A stretch of 64,000 bases of DNA from Enterococcus xiangfangensis (lineage in GTDB: Bacteria > Bacillota > Bacilli > Lactobacillales > Enterococcaceae): the NCBI RefSeq assembly GCF_005405365.1, contig NZ_BJDX01000002.1:1-64000 (forward strand). The letters are read 5' to 3'. Within the stretch, counting starts at the first letter, position 1; every line of letters starts with the position of its first letter. Position numbers and translations under genes: made by a program. Below, in pieces: positions 17,285 through 25,493 of the stretch. Below the pieces are notes generated by a model, which saw only the letters and a list, made by a program, of their open reading frames with translations, did not search any database and was not told where the DNA came from.

Positions 17285-17333
17285 AAAAAACCAGTTAAAA
17301 ACCCTACATTGTAGGTTTTTAGCTGGTTTTTCA
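17284..17333 (+). terminator. terminator after mazF
   Basis: Long nearly perfect hairpin AAAAACCAG..TAAAAACC / GGTTTTTA..CTGGTTTTT that begins at the toxin stop codon. Confidence 0.8.
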
Positions 17334-17375
17334 TTAATGACTTCAGTTCTATTTGACAAAGAGTTTTTTTAGAAA

Positions 17376-19327
17376 TTATTCGATTGGCGGAATAATAGCC
17401 AATAATCCGCTGCTGAGTGTAACGTAGATTGAAGCTGTCGTTGGTAATGGTTTTACCGCTTCTTTCTTTGTCGGTAAAGCTGTGGCAGCTAAAGCGATCA
17501 AACTTTCTCCCCGGAAAAGATTGACAAAATGTCGCGTTGTCATTGCTTGTGGAATCCGCGGATTATTGATGATACTTGTAATCAATTTTGATAAGATATA
17601 GTCATTTATATCTACTGTCGCGTTTGTTGCTTTGATTTCTGGTCCTACAGTCTTTTTAGCTTGTTTTGGCTGATCATACTCTGTTAAATCATATGCTTTA
17701 ATGATCGCATTCAATTTTTCAGCATACTGTTTATCTGTCGCATAACGTCCTTGCAGATATTTAGTAGCATCCTCGTAAGATTTTGTTTGAGCTTTCCAAG
17801 TAGCTTTGTAAAATTCCGAATTCCCTGAAATTCCTTCTTTGATCAATTTTGCATAATCTTCTAATGATTCTTTATAAGAAGGATATTTTCTAAATTCAGA
17901 AGTGATTTGGAAACTTGCTCCTGCATCATCTTGTTCCAAAGTTTGGAAAGTTGTTCCTTGTCCTTTGTATTTTCCTTTGATCCCAAACAAATTGTAGTTA
18001 GGCTCACTGGCTAATGAACTATTTCCTGATCCACTTTCCAAAATTGCTTGTGCAATCATGACAGATGAATAGATACCATTTTTCTGACCAATCGTACGGG
18101 ACGTTTCACCAATTTTTTTGATGAACTGATCCGTTGTTTGATTTTTATTTACTATAAATGGCTGATTTGGGCTGTATGTGCCAAAAGCATTTGACAACGA
18201 ACTTGTTGCTTTGGGTAATCCCGCGATATTTACCCGAACCGCAAATGTTGGGGTGAAATCACTGATATTGCCGATTTTTACGACATCGCCCGGTTGTGGC
18301 GCATGAATGTATTGACCATTACCGATATAAATCGCTACGTGAGTCGTAACACTTGTTGGCGCTCCCCAGAATAATAAATCTCCTGGTTGTGCTTCGCTAA
18401 CAGGAATTTGGGTTCCCGCATATTGCTGATCGCCTGTCCACCCACCGATATAATGACCGGTAGCATTCGCATAAACGGAGTACGCTAAGCCTGAACAGTC
18501 AAAAGCATTTGGTCCTTTGGCTCCCCAAACATACGGCTTGCCAAGTTCGCGGTAAGCTTCTTGCACGATTGCAGTTTGAACTTCATTACTAAAAGTCGGC
18601 GCTTTTTGGTTTGAAGGTACTCGAATATCATTTGCTGAAGCTGAAGCAGGTTGCCGTGCCGCTGATTGATTTTGACTTACTACCGGCTTTTGTACTGGTT
18701 TTGGAGCTGTTTGATTGGTTGAATTACTTGAAGAAGTTTCTTTATTACTATTATTTTGATTATTAGAATTATTGCTATTCGGTTTTTCTTCCGGTTTTGG
18801 TGTTGCAACAGGCGGTTCCACTGTTTTACGCGCGACTTCAAGTTGGATCGAAACATCTGAATTCGGCATTGCAAACGATCCATTGATCTCTCCGCTTGTC
18901 AAAACACTAGCATTAGACTATTTAAAATTTTAACTTCTTTTAGCTCGAAGCCAGCCGCTAATGTCACTGTGTAATGAACTGTCGCTCCTTTAACTAATCC
19001 AGTAGCAGAATCGTATTGAAAGACAATTTGATTTCCATTGGCATCCGTTAACGTATTATTGGGCAATTGTTCTCCGTTTGCTAACAACCGATAGTGTACT
19101 TGTTCTGGTTTCTCCGGTTGCTCTGGTTCTGTTGACGGCTCACTAGGCACTTGTGGGACGGAACTTTCCGTGCTGGAGCTTTCAGGCGTTTGAGTTTCTG
19201 ATGAAGCTGTAGCGGAATCACTTGCAATTGTACTATTTTCCTCAGCAAAAACTTGTTGTGAAGCTAACAGTGTCGGTCCAACCATTGTTCCTATCGCTAA
19301 CAGACTAATAATTTTATTGTATTTCAC
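17376..19327 (-). pseudogene. frameshifted NlpC/P60 plus glucosaminidase hydrolase
   Basis: Secreted peptidoglycan hydrolase in two frames. The first part (19327-18899) starts after a poor AGGTGCAAGC site and has a signal peptide ending near VFAEE, a Ser/Thr/Glu/Pro-rich stretch and the start of an Ig-like domain. It breaks after ELKEVKILNS. The second frame (18902-17376) resumes as VLTSGEING and carries an Asn-rich linker, an NlpC/P60 domain (Cys136, His188 and His200 counted from its first Met) and a glucosaminidase domain (AILESGSG, Glu289). One inserted base near 18905-18920 rejoins them into about 650 residues. The tail has an LPTTA motif and a hydrophobic end, but no basic anchor. Real mutation or sequence error cannot be told apart here. 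Confidence 0.8.
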
Positions 19328-19347
19328 GCTTGCACCTCACTTCTAAA

Positions 19348-19367
19348 TTTACATATATTTACATATA
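19348..19367. repeat. tandem TTTACATATA repeat, WalR-like half-sites
   Basis: Two exact copies of a 10-base unit. On the minus strand this reads TGTAAA-TATA-TGTAAA, close to the WalR (YycF) pattern TGTWAH-N5-TGTWAH but with a spacer one base short. It lies 20-40 bases upstream of the hydrolase start; wall hydrolases are classic WalR targets. Confidence 0.4.
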
Positions 19368-19565
19368 TAATTTTTTCCCTAATTAATTCCTATTTTATCA
19401 CTATTTTAATCGACTGTCTAAAAGTAACAGCTTATTCACAAAATCTTCAATTTTAGCCAAAAAATCCATTATTCTCGCAGAAATTCTCTATTATATTTCG
19501 TGAAACAACTACTTTTAGTTCGTTCGGCTTTTTTCTTTTATTTATCTTCTATCATAAATATACGC

Positions 19566-19610
19566 AAAAAATCTGCAATCATCTATTTATATTGATGACT
19601 ACAGATTTTT
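19566..19610 (-). terminator. possible terminator after 113-residue protein gene
   Basis: AAAAATCTG..TCATC and GATGA..CAGATTTTT pair with a 10-base loop and small internal loops. It lies about 100 bases downstream of the stop at 19709. Confidence 0.5.
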
Positions 19611-19708
19611 ATCTTTTACATCTTTTAAAAACGTTCAACAAGCTCTAGAAAAATTACCGATCGGCTAATTGAGCAAATCAAGTTTAGTTGCTTCGCCTGT
19701 TGTTATTG

Positions 19709-20050
19709 TTACCCTCTATTTTTTATAATTTTTTGCATCAATTTCGAGATTGTACGTTCATGATAATGCGTCATCCGCACGCTTTCGCCTTTTTCCGTGC
19801 GCCATATTTTATTTTCATAAAAGCCGACAGCGTCTCTTTGCCCATCCATTAATTCTTTCGCATAATCTAACACCAACCTAATTGCTTCGCGAGTTGGTTC
19901 ATCACTTTTGAAATAACCTGGATAGCTGCGCAAATATTCATCAAGATCACTATTTCGTGAAACTTTCCAATCTTCAATAAAGTCTTCTAATGCAGTAACG
20001 ACATTGTTTGTTTGAATTTTCCATAACAATATATCCACTTGATTTCCCAT
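19709..20050 (-). CDS. uncharacterised 113-residue cytoplasmic protein
   Basis: A mostly helical, soluble protein (LLWKIQTNNVVTALEDFIEDWK, TREAIRLVLDYAKELM) with a basic C terminus. No family was recognised. AAGGAGG stands 7 bases before ATG 20050; the ATG three bases upstream is also possible. It is divergent from the CDF exporter gene and has no operon partner. Confidence 0.55.
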   Translation of the reverse strand: MGNQVDILLWKIQTNNVVTALEDFIEDWKVSRNSDLDEYLRSYPGYFKSDEPTREAIRLVLDYAKELMDGQRDAVGFYENKIWRTEKGESVRMTHYHERTISKLMQKIIKNRG

Positions 20051-20161
20051 CATCCTACCTCCTTGTTGAATCCCCTTACATAGTTGATTATAAAGTATTT
20101 ATCTTTTAAATGGCTGAGATATCTGAAAATTTTTTATTAAAAAATCAAAAGCACCCTTGAA

Positions 20162-20201
20162 AATAAAAGTAAACCTCAAACAATAAAGGTTTACTTTTAT
20201 T
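20162..20201. terminator. strong hairpin between divergent genes
   Basis: Perfect 15-base arms AATAAAAGTAAACCT and AGGTTTACTTTTATT with a 10-base loop, followed by TGTTTTC. It lies between two divergent genes, upstream of the likely exporter promoter, where a terminator is not expected unless a short transcript ends there. Confidence 0.6.
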
Positions 20202-20223
20202 GTTTTCTAGTGATAGATTTGGC

Positions 20224-20252
20224 TTCTTATTGTTTACTGTTTCAGTTATACT
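20224..20252 (+). promoter_or_regulatory. likely promoter of CDF exporter
   Basis: TTCTTA at 20224-20229, 17-base spacer, TATACT at 20247-20252. Confidence 0.4.
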
Positions 20253-20282
20253 AGTACCAATTGATTGATAAGGATGATTTTT

Positions 20283-21443
20283 ATGCTAACTTTTTTAATA
20301 ACTAAAATTACCAAACGTTGGAAAGCAAATAAACGAACTAGCGTTGGCATTTTAGGAGGAATTTTAGGGTTAATCTCGAATTTGATATTATTTCTTGCTA
20401 AATTTTTGATTGGCTCATTTTCAGGCAGTGTCTCAATCATGGTGGATGCTATGAACAATTTATCGGATACTGCTTCTTCTTTTATTACTCTTGCTGGTTT
20501 CAAAATCGCCGGCAAGCCAGCCGATGAAGGCCACCCTTACGGACATGAACGTTTTGAATACATCAGCGGATTTGTCATTTCCATTTTAGTTACTTACGTC
20601 GGTATCCGGTTTTTGGATAGTTCTTTTATTAAAATCTTGCATCCAAGTAGTGTTTTGCTCTCACCTATTATTTATATCGTGTTGGTGCTATCCATTTTAA
20701 TAAAATTTTGGCAATCCCATATGTATCTAAAATTAAGTCAAGAGATTGATTCAGATACTTTAAAAGCGACGGCTCAAGACAGTCTCAATGATGTTTATAC
20801 AACAGTCGCAGTTTTGCTCTCAGCAATCATTGAATGGTTCAGTGGTTGGCGAATTGATGGCTATATCGGTTTCTTGATCGCTCTTTATATTATCTATTCA
20901 GGAATTAGAATGATCATGAGCTTCATTAGTGATTTAATGGGCGGACGACCACCTGAAGCAGAAGTTCTAGCGATTCGAAAACATTTGGATAACTATCCTG
21001 ACATTATCGGTTATCATGATCTGCTGATCCACAGCTACGGGCCGAATAGTATTTTTGCCTCCGTCCATATCGAAGTTGACCAGGACTGGAGCTTGCATCA
21101 TGCCCATGAAGTCATCGACGCAATTGAATACGAAGTCAAAGAAAATTTGGGCGTCGATTTAGTCTGCCATTTAGATCCTTACCCGCTGGATGATCCTGAC
21201 TTTAAACGGATCGCGCCTGAATTGAAAAAGATTTTGAAAGAGATCCATCAACAGCTTCGTTTCCACGATTTACGAGTAGATAAGGAGACGACCCCTGAAA
21301 CGATTTACTTTGATCTAGTCGTTCCTGCAGAATTAAAAAAAGTCACCAACTCCCAATTGCAAGATCAGATCAGCACTCGTTTTATTACTCAAAATACCCC
21401 TGCCAAATTAATGATCACTTTTGATAGAACCTACCTACTATAA
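20283..21443 (+). CDS. cation diffusion facilitator (CDF) exporter
   Basis: A 386-residue CDF-family divalent cation/proton antiporter. Six membrane segments lie in the first 215 residues. The transport-site motifs are seen in DAMNNLSDTASS and later in DSLNDVYTTVAV, with HPYGHERFEY between them. A cytoplasmic dimerisation domain follows, with IHSYGPNSIFASVHIEVD, and then a C-terminal extension of about 90 residues. ATG 20283 has AAGGA about 8 bases upstream. Substrate is probably Zn, Mn or Fe; the sequence does not decide. Confidence 0.85.
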   Translation: MLTFLITKITKRWKANKRTSVGILGGILGLISNLILFLAKFLIGSFSGSVSIMVDAMNNLSDTASSFITLAGFKIAGKPADEGHPYGHERFEYISGFVISILVTYVGIRFLDSSFIKILHPSSVLLSPIIYIVLVLSILIKFWQSHMYLKLSQEIDSDTLKATAQDSLNDVYTTVAVLLSAIIEWFSGWRIDGYIGFLIALYIIYSGIRMIMSFISDLMGGRPPEAEVLAIRKHLDNYPDIIGYHDLLIHSYGPNSIFASVHIEVDQDWSLHHAHEVIDAIEYEVKENLGVDLVCHLDPYPLDDPDFKRIAPELKKILKEIHQQLRFHDLRVDKETTPETIYFDLVVPAELKKVTNSQLQDQISTRFITQNTPAKLMITFDRTYLL

Positions 21444-21445
21444 AT

Positions 21446-21486
21446 AAAAAGGAGAAAAAATCAGCGCTTGATTTTTTCTCCTTTTT
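21446..21486. terminator. bidirectional terminator CDF/YcgQ-like
   Basis: Perfect 18-base arms AAAAAGGAGAAAAAATCA and TGATTTTTTCTCCTTTTT around a 5-base loop between convergent genes. Confidence 0.9.
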
Positions 21487-21488
21487 AT

Positions 21489-22328
21489 TTAAAATGCTCG
21501 ATAAACATATTGATTTTTCGGTGCGCTTACGATCTGTGTGCTGTCGACCGCAACAGAAGGAATTTGACGTTGGAAAGGCTCGAAGAAATCAAGGGTGATC
21601 GTTCCTTCCACATGCAGCCATTGATTGTTTTTGACTGTCATATTCGCTGGCAACTTAGTCATCAGACCAAAAACACCTGAGTCGGCAACACAATGGATGA
21701 TCCCAAAACGGAACAGAAAATCATATTTCTGATTCTTTGAAGTCGTTTCATAAACGAATCCATTAAAAGATATCTTTTTACCTACAAAAGAATTCGGGTA
21801 ATTGTAAATCAATTCCATCATTTCTAAGTAATTCTCATCGGTGACCTCTAATTTTTGATCCGCCGCATATTTTTTCATTAACTTAGTCATTTGTTCATTA
21901 TAATCACTTTTATTGTAATAAATGCTTGTGTCTGGCTTTAGATACTGCGTATTCATCTCTGGATCGCCCACAGATTCTTTGCTTACTGGAAAACTAAAGC
22001 CCTTTGCTTCAACGATCGTTGTGTCCAAACTAATCGTTGGAAACAATGTACCGACTACTAACGGCAAAACAAGCAACAGATAGGCAATCCCGCGTTGGTA
22101 AGGTTTTGTCAATCCATGATCATGGCCGTGACCGGAATGTGTTTTTTCTTTGTGTGTTTCTCCTTCTGTCCAGATTTTCAACTGAACTAAAGCAAATATT
22201 AGGGACAAAAACATCGTTAAAAAGATCAAGTAGCGATAATGCACATTGATATATTGATCCAATCGGCCAGAAACTTGCAAGTACATCATCAATTCAAAAT
22301 AGCCCGATAAAATTAGAAAACGTATCAT
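21489..22328 (-). CDS. YcgQ-like membrane protein (TIGR03943 type)
   Basis: A 279-residue protein with hydrophobic segments at about residues 30-52 and 80-103 and a large external C-terminal domain. Between the segments lies a His-rich stretch (HSGHGHDHG) that could bind metal. It starts 10 bases after the permease stop, with AGGAGG in front, and always accompanies such permeases in Firmicutes. The transported substrate of the pair is not established; metal involvement is inference from the histidines. Confidence 0.75.
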   Translation of the reverse strand: MIRFLILSGYFELMMYLQVSGRLDQYINVHYRYLIFLTMFLSLIFALVQLKIWTEGETHKEKTHSGHGHDHGLTKPYQRGIAYLLLVLPLVVGTLFPTISLDTTIVEAKGFSFPVSKESVGDPEMNTQYLKPDTSIYYNKSDYNEQMTKLMKKYAADQKLEVTDENYLEMMELIYNYPNSFVGKKISFNGFVYETTSKNQKYDFLFRFGIIHCVADSGVFGLMTKLPANMTVKNNQWLHVEGTITLDFFEPFQRQIPSVAVDSTQIVSAPKNQYVYRAF

Positions 22329-22338
22329 GAGGTTCCTC

Positions 22339-23232
22339 CTATATCACTAATGCATAGATCGTTACGACCACACTAATCAAAGCGATCAACTGTAAAATAA
22401 ATTTACCGTGGAAACTGCGCTTCATCATCATCAAGTTTTTGATGTCTACCATTGGTCCAAAAACTAAGAAGGCGATAATGGCATTGGACCCGAACAAACT
22501 CAATAAAGATGACCCAACAAACGCATCGGCTTCTGAACAGAGCGACATTGTAAAAGCTAAAACGAGCATCACTAGTATCCCGATAACTTTCGTCGATGTC
22601 AGCTGCAGCATAAATTGAGTTGGTAGAAAAACTTGCATCCCGCTGGCAATCAGCGCGCCGATAATCAAATAGCGACCGGTATCAAAAAATTCATCGATTC
22701 CATGAACGAAGACTGACCAAATTTTTTTATTTACACCTGTTTTCTCAGACGCTCCATGATGATCAATCTGCTCGACTAAATCCGCTTTTAAAATCGGTGA
22801 ACGATTAAAATATGCGATCCATGTCCCGATGATCAAGGCTACGATGAAACTCCCTAAAGCGCGTAACAAGGCAAATTTCATACTATTACCAAAAGCGATA
22901 TACGTTGAAAATAAGACGATCGGATTGATGATCGGTGCAGTCACCATAAATGCAAACGCTGTATGCTCTGGCACACCTTTGCGCATGAATTGTGTAACGA
23001 TCGGCACAATGCCGCATTCACAAGATGGAAAAAAGAAGCCCAAAAAAGAGCCAACAAGAATTGCCAGAAATTTATTTTTAGGTACTATTTTTTGTACTCT
23101 TTCCGGTGTCAAAAAAACTTGTAATGCACCTGAAATCAGACAACCTAATAAGACGAAAGGAATTGCTTCAATGACGATCGACAAAAAAATCGTACTCATT
23201 TGCAAAACCGAATGTGGTAGAAAATTAAACAT
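22339..23232 (-). CDS. YcgR-like permease (DUF318/ArsP_1 type)
   Basis: A 297-residue permease with about eight membrane segments. The family signature is the cysteine motif PSCECGIVPI together with GVPEHTAFAFMVTAPIINPIV, and a second half with SLCSEADAFVGSS. Relatives include ArsP-type exporters of organoarsenicals, but most members have no proven substrate. GGAGGAGACAC precedes the ATG. It forms a two-gene operon with the YcgQ-like gene. Confidence 0.8.
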   Translation of the reverse strand: MFNFLPHSVLQMSTIFLSIVIEAIPFVLLGCLISGALQVFLTPERVQKIVPKNKFLAILVGSFLGFFFPSCECGIVPIVTQFMRKGVPEHTAFAFMVTAPIINPIVLFSTYIAFGNSMKFALLRALGSFIVALIIGTWIAYFNRSPILKADLVEQIDHHGASEKTGVNKKIWSVFVHGIDEFFDTGRYLIIGALIASGMQVFLPTQFMLQLTSTKVIGILVMLVLAFTMSLCSEADAFVGSSLLSLFGSNAIIAFLVFGPMVDIKNLMMMKRSFHGKFILQLIALISVVVTIYALVI

Positions 23233-23340
23233 GTGTCTCCTCCAAATTTTTCACTGTTCTAAGATATACTCTTTTTTACCAAAAGACACAAGAAAAATTC
23301 CATTCACAAACTTTTTTTAAATTCTTTTTTATCATTTATA

Positions 23341-23370
23341 AAAAAAAAGCCCGCTCCTAGGAGCAGGCAG
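23341..23370 (-). terminator. terminator after hup
   Basis: On minus: GCCTGCTCC-TA-GGAGCGGGC followed by eight T, directly past the HU stop codon. Confidence 0.85.
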
Positions 23371-23377
23371 TTCAACT

Positions 23378-23653
23378 TTATTTTACGGCATCTTTTAATT
23401 GCTTGCCGGCTTTAAATGCGGGTGACTTGCTAGCCGCGATGGTGATTTCTTCACCTGTTTGAGGATTACGGCCTTTACGAGCAGCACGCTCGCGTACTTC
23501 AAAGTTACCAAAGCCGATTACTTGGACTTTTTCGCCGTCTTTCAATGATGATTGGATTCCTTCAAATAAAGCGTCTACAGCTGATGCTGCGTCTTTCTTT
23601 GTTAATCCAGTTTTTTCTGCTACTTGTTCAACTAAGCTTTGTTTATTGATCAT
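23378..23653 (-). CDS. hup: HU-type nucleoid protein
   Basis: A 91-residue HU/IHF-family protein. The signature [21 protein letters not shown] holds the DNA-contacting arm, and the C-terminal [17 protein letters not shown] is typical of Gram-positive HU. It binds DNA as a homodimer without strong sequence preference and shapes the chromosome. GGAGG lies in front of the ATG. Single gene, with a promoter at 23695-23723 and its own terminator. Confidence 0.95.
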   Translation of the reverse strand: MINKQSLVEQVAEKTGLTKKDAASAVDALFEGIQSSLKDGEKVQVIGFGNFEVRERAARKGRNPQTGEEITIAASKSPAFKAGKQLKDAVK

Positions 23654-23975
23654 AATATATGGCCTCCACTATCTTTTTAATGTATTTCAAAACAATTTTA
23701 TTCGTTATTGTCGAGAAAGGCAACACTTAACACTCTATTTCTCTTTTTTTCGATTCTTTCTTTTTTATTTATCAGAAATAAAAAAATAAAAAAATTATTC
23801 AAGATTTTCTAAAATGCTTTGGCTTGATCCCTATTAACTTGGTATCCTAAATTGAAATAAGTTTGTTCAGCAATTAGTTAAATAACATAGAAAAATAAAA
23901 AATGTAGCGTTGGTGCTTGTCTTGATCCTCTTTGAACATTATATTAAATAAAAAATTATTTAAGGAGCTTCAAGA
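23654..23975. other. intergenic region hup/Mga-type gene
   Basis: AT-rich, 320 bases. It contains the hup promoter and, next to the ribosome site of the Mga-type gene, the perfect 8-base inverted repeat TTAAATAA-AAAA-TTATTTAA at 23944-23963. The repeat could be an operator or an RNA hairpin at the ribosome site. Confidence 0.4.
23695..23723 (-). promoter_or_regulatory. hup promoter
   Basis: On minus: TTGCCT, 17-base spacer, TAAAAT, about 40 bases upstream of the HU start. Confidence 0.55.
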
Positions 23976-25493
23976 ATGAATCTTAGAGCGTTACTAAAAA
24001 AAGAAACGACTAGGTATTTACATCTGGTTGAAGAATTATATTATGCAAAAGACTCCCTTTCTTCTGAACAATTGATGATGGCTCTAAATTGCTCACGCCC
24101 GACGTTGATCAGCGATACTCAATTTTTAAATATGGCTGACCTATCATTTAGAATCACTAAAACTAGAGGGCTGTATACTATTGATTTTGATCTTGATGCC
24201 ACGATTGATGTTGTTTACGCCGATATTTTACGCAACTGCTTGGAGTTTCAAACGATCAAAAGTCTCTTTTTTGAAGAAAATGACAGCATTCAAACGGCCG
24301 CACTCAACTTAAATTGCAGTTTTTCAAATATGCAGCGCTGCTTGCAAAATATAAAACTGGTCATGACTGTTTGGGATCTTTCTATTTGCCATCGACCTTT
24401 GCATGTTACTGGAGACGAAGCAGTGATTCGCCGGTTCTTTTATCTTTTTTTCAAAGAGTCTCGTGCGACACTGACTGACTATGGCTTTTCACAAACACTG
24501 ACAGCTGCAATTGATCCTTTTCTCCGACAACTGTTGTCCGAAAATAACTTGGCGACTACTGGAAATAGTTATGATTACTTGATGCATCATTTTTTGATTG
24601 GCTTGCAACGTCAAAAACAAGGACATTTTATGCAGAACTGCTTTTTTAAAAGCGACTTGATCTTCCCGGCTGAGTCTGACCACCTGATTCAACTAATCAA
24701 ACGAGAAACAGCTTCAACCTTTACAGAGCTCCACTTAGTCGACTGCCTCTGGCCCTTGTTTACTCATCAATTGATTTTAAACGAACACCAGCAATTGCTT
24801 GCACAACAAAAAAACAAGTCGTTAGCTGCTTTTTACACAGAGCATCGGCTGTTATTAGAGCGGATCAGTGCTTTACTGACAGATCCGCTTTCGCAAACAG
24901 AAATGGTTGAAATTTTAAGACTTTTAGGCAATGAATTGTTCGCTTATTTTCCAACTAACTACCCGCTTGAGATTCTGCAAGAAACAGATAAATTACTGCG
25001 TTTGGTCGATGAAAAATATAAGCGAGAGTTTATACAGCTTGAAAAAATCGTCAATGATTTTCTGGATTTAAAAGAGCGCAGAGTACTTTCTTCGATTTAT
25101 CTCAGCTGCTTGCTTACGAACATTGATCATTTACTGCCACGTTTAGTCGATCCAGCGAATCCAATCAAAGTACTCTTATTGTCAGATACTGTGAATCAGC
25201 AGCGTTTCTGGTGTTCTACTTTTCCGACCGCCATCAAAGGAACCGTCCAATATGATTATTTTGATCACTCGTTATCCTTATCTGCTGATTTAGAAACGCT
25301 GACTTCGCAATATGATTTGATCATCACCAACAAAACAATGATCGAACGGATGGCGACTTGTTCGATGATCGCGGTCAACACTTATCCTACTGCGAAAGAT
25401 TTTGAACAGATCCAACAATTTATTAACCAATTTCGCTCATCTCCCTCACGAAAGGAAAGATATCATGAACTTACGCCCACTGCTCAAACGTGA
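23976..25493 (+). CDS. Mga/PRD-type regulator, first of a tandem pair
   Basis: A 505-residue Mga-family protein. N-terminal winged helix region (SSEQLMMALNCSRPTLISDTQFL), a second helix-turn-helix at about residues 105-130, a helical PRD-like middle and an EIIB-like C terminus (IKVLLLSDTVNQQRFW). AAGGAG precedes the ATG. Its 3' end overlaps the next regulator by 29 bases in another frame, and the two proteins start almost identically (MNLRALLKKE and MNLRPLLKRD). They are paralogues made as one unit. Targets unknown. Confidence 0.75.
   Translation: MNLRALLKKETTRYLHLVEELYYAKDSLSSEQLMMALNCSRPTLISDTQFLNMADLSFRITKTRGLYTIDFDLDATIDVVYADILRNCLEFQTIKSLFFEENDSIQTAALNLNCSFSNMQRCLQNIKLVMTVWDLSICHRPLHVTGDEAVIRRFFYLFFKESRATLTDYGFSQTLTAAIDPFLRQLLSENNLATTGNSYDYLMHHFLIGLQRQKQGHFMQNCFFKSDLIFPAESDHLIQLIKRETASTFTELHLVDCLWPLFTHQLILNEHQQLLAQQKNKSLAAFYTEHRLLLERISALLTDPLSQTEMVEILRLLGNELFAYFPTNYPLEILQETDKLLRLVDEKYKREFIQLEKIVNDFLDLKERRVLSSIYLSCLLTNIDHLLPRLVDPANPIKVLLLSDTVNQQRFWCSTFPTAIKGTVQYDYFDHSLSLSADLETLTSQYDLIITNKTMIERMATCSMIAVNTYPTAKDFEQIQQFINQFRSSPSRKERYHELTPTAQT

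Larger units (their letters stand above)
19328..19708. other. intergenic region, hydrolase leader
   Basis: AT-rich, 380 bases, without a gene. It holds the tandem repeat near its left end and a terminator-like hairpin at 19566-19610. Confidence 0.4.

Noticed and set aside
22829..23320. 163-residue frame on plus
   Set aside because: It is the complement of the YcgR-like permease gene; the permease motifs are clear on minus.
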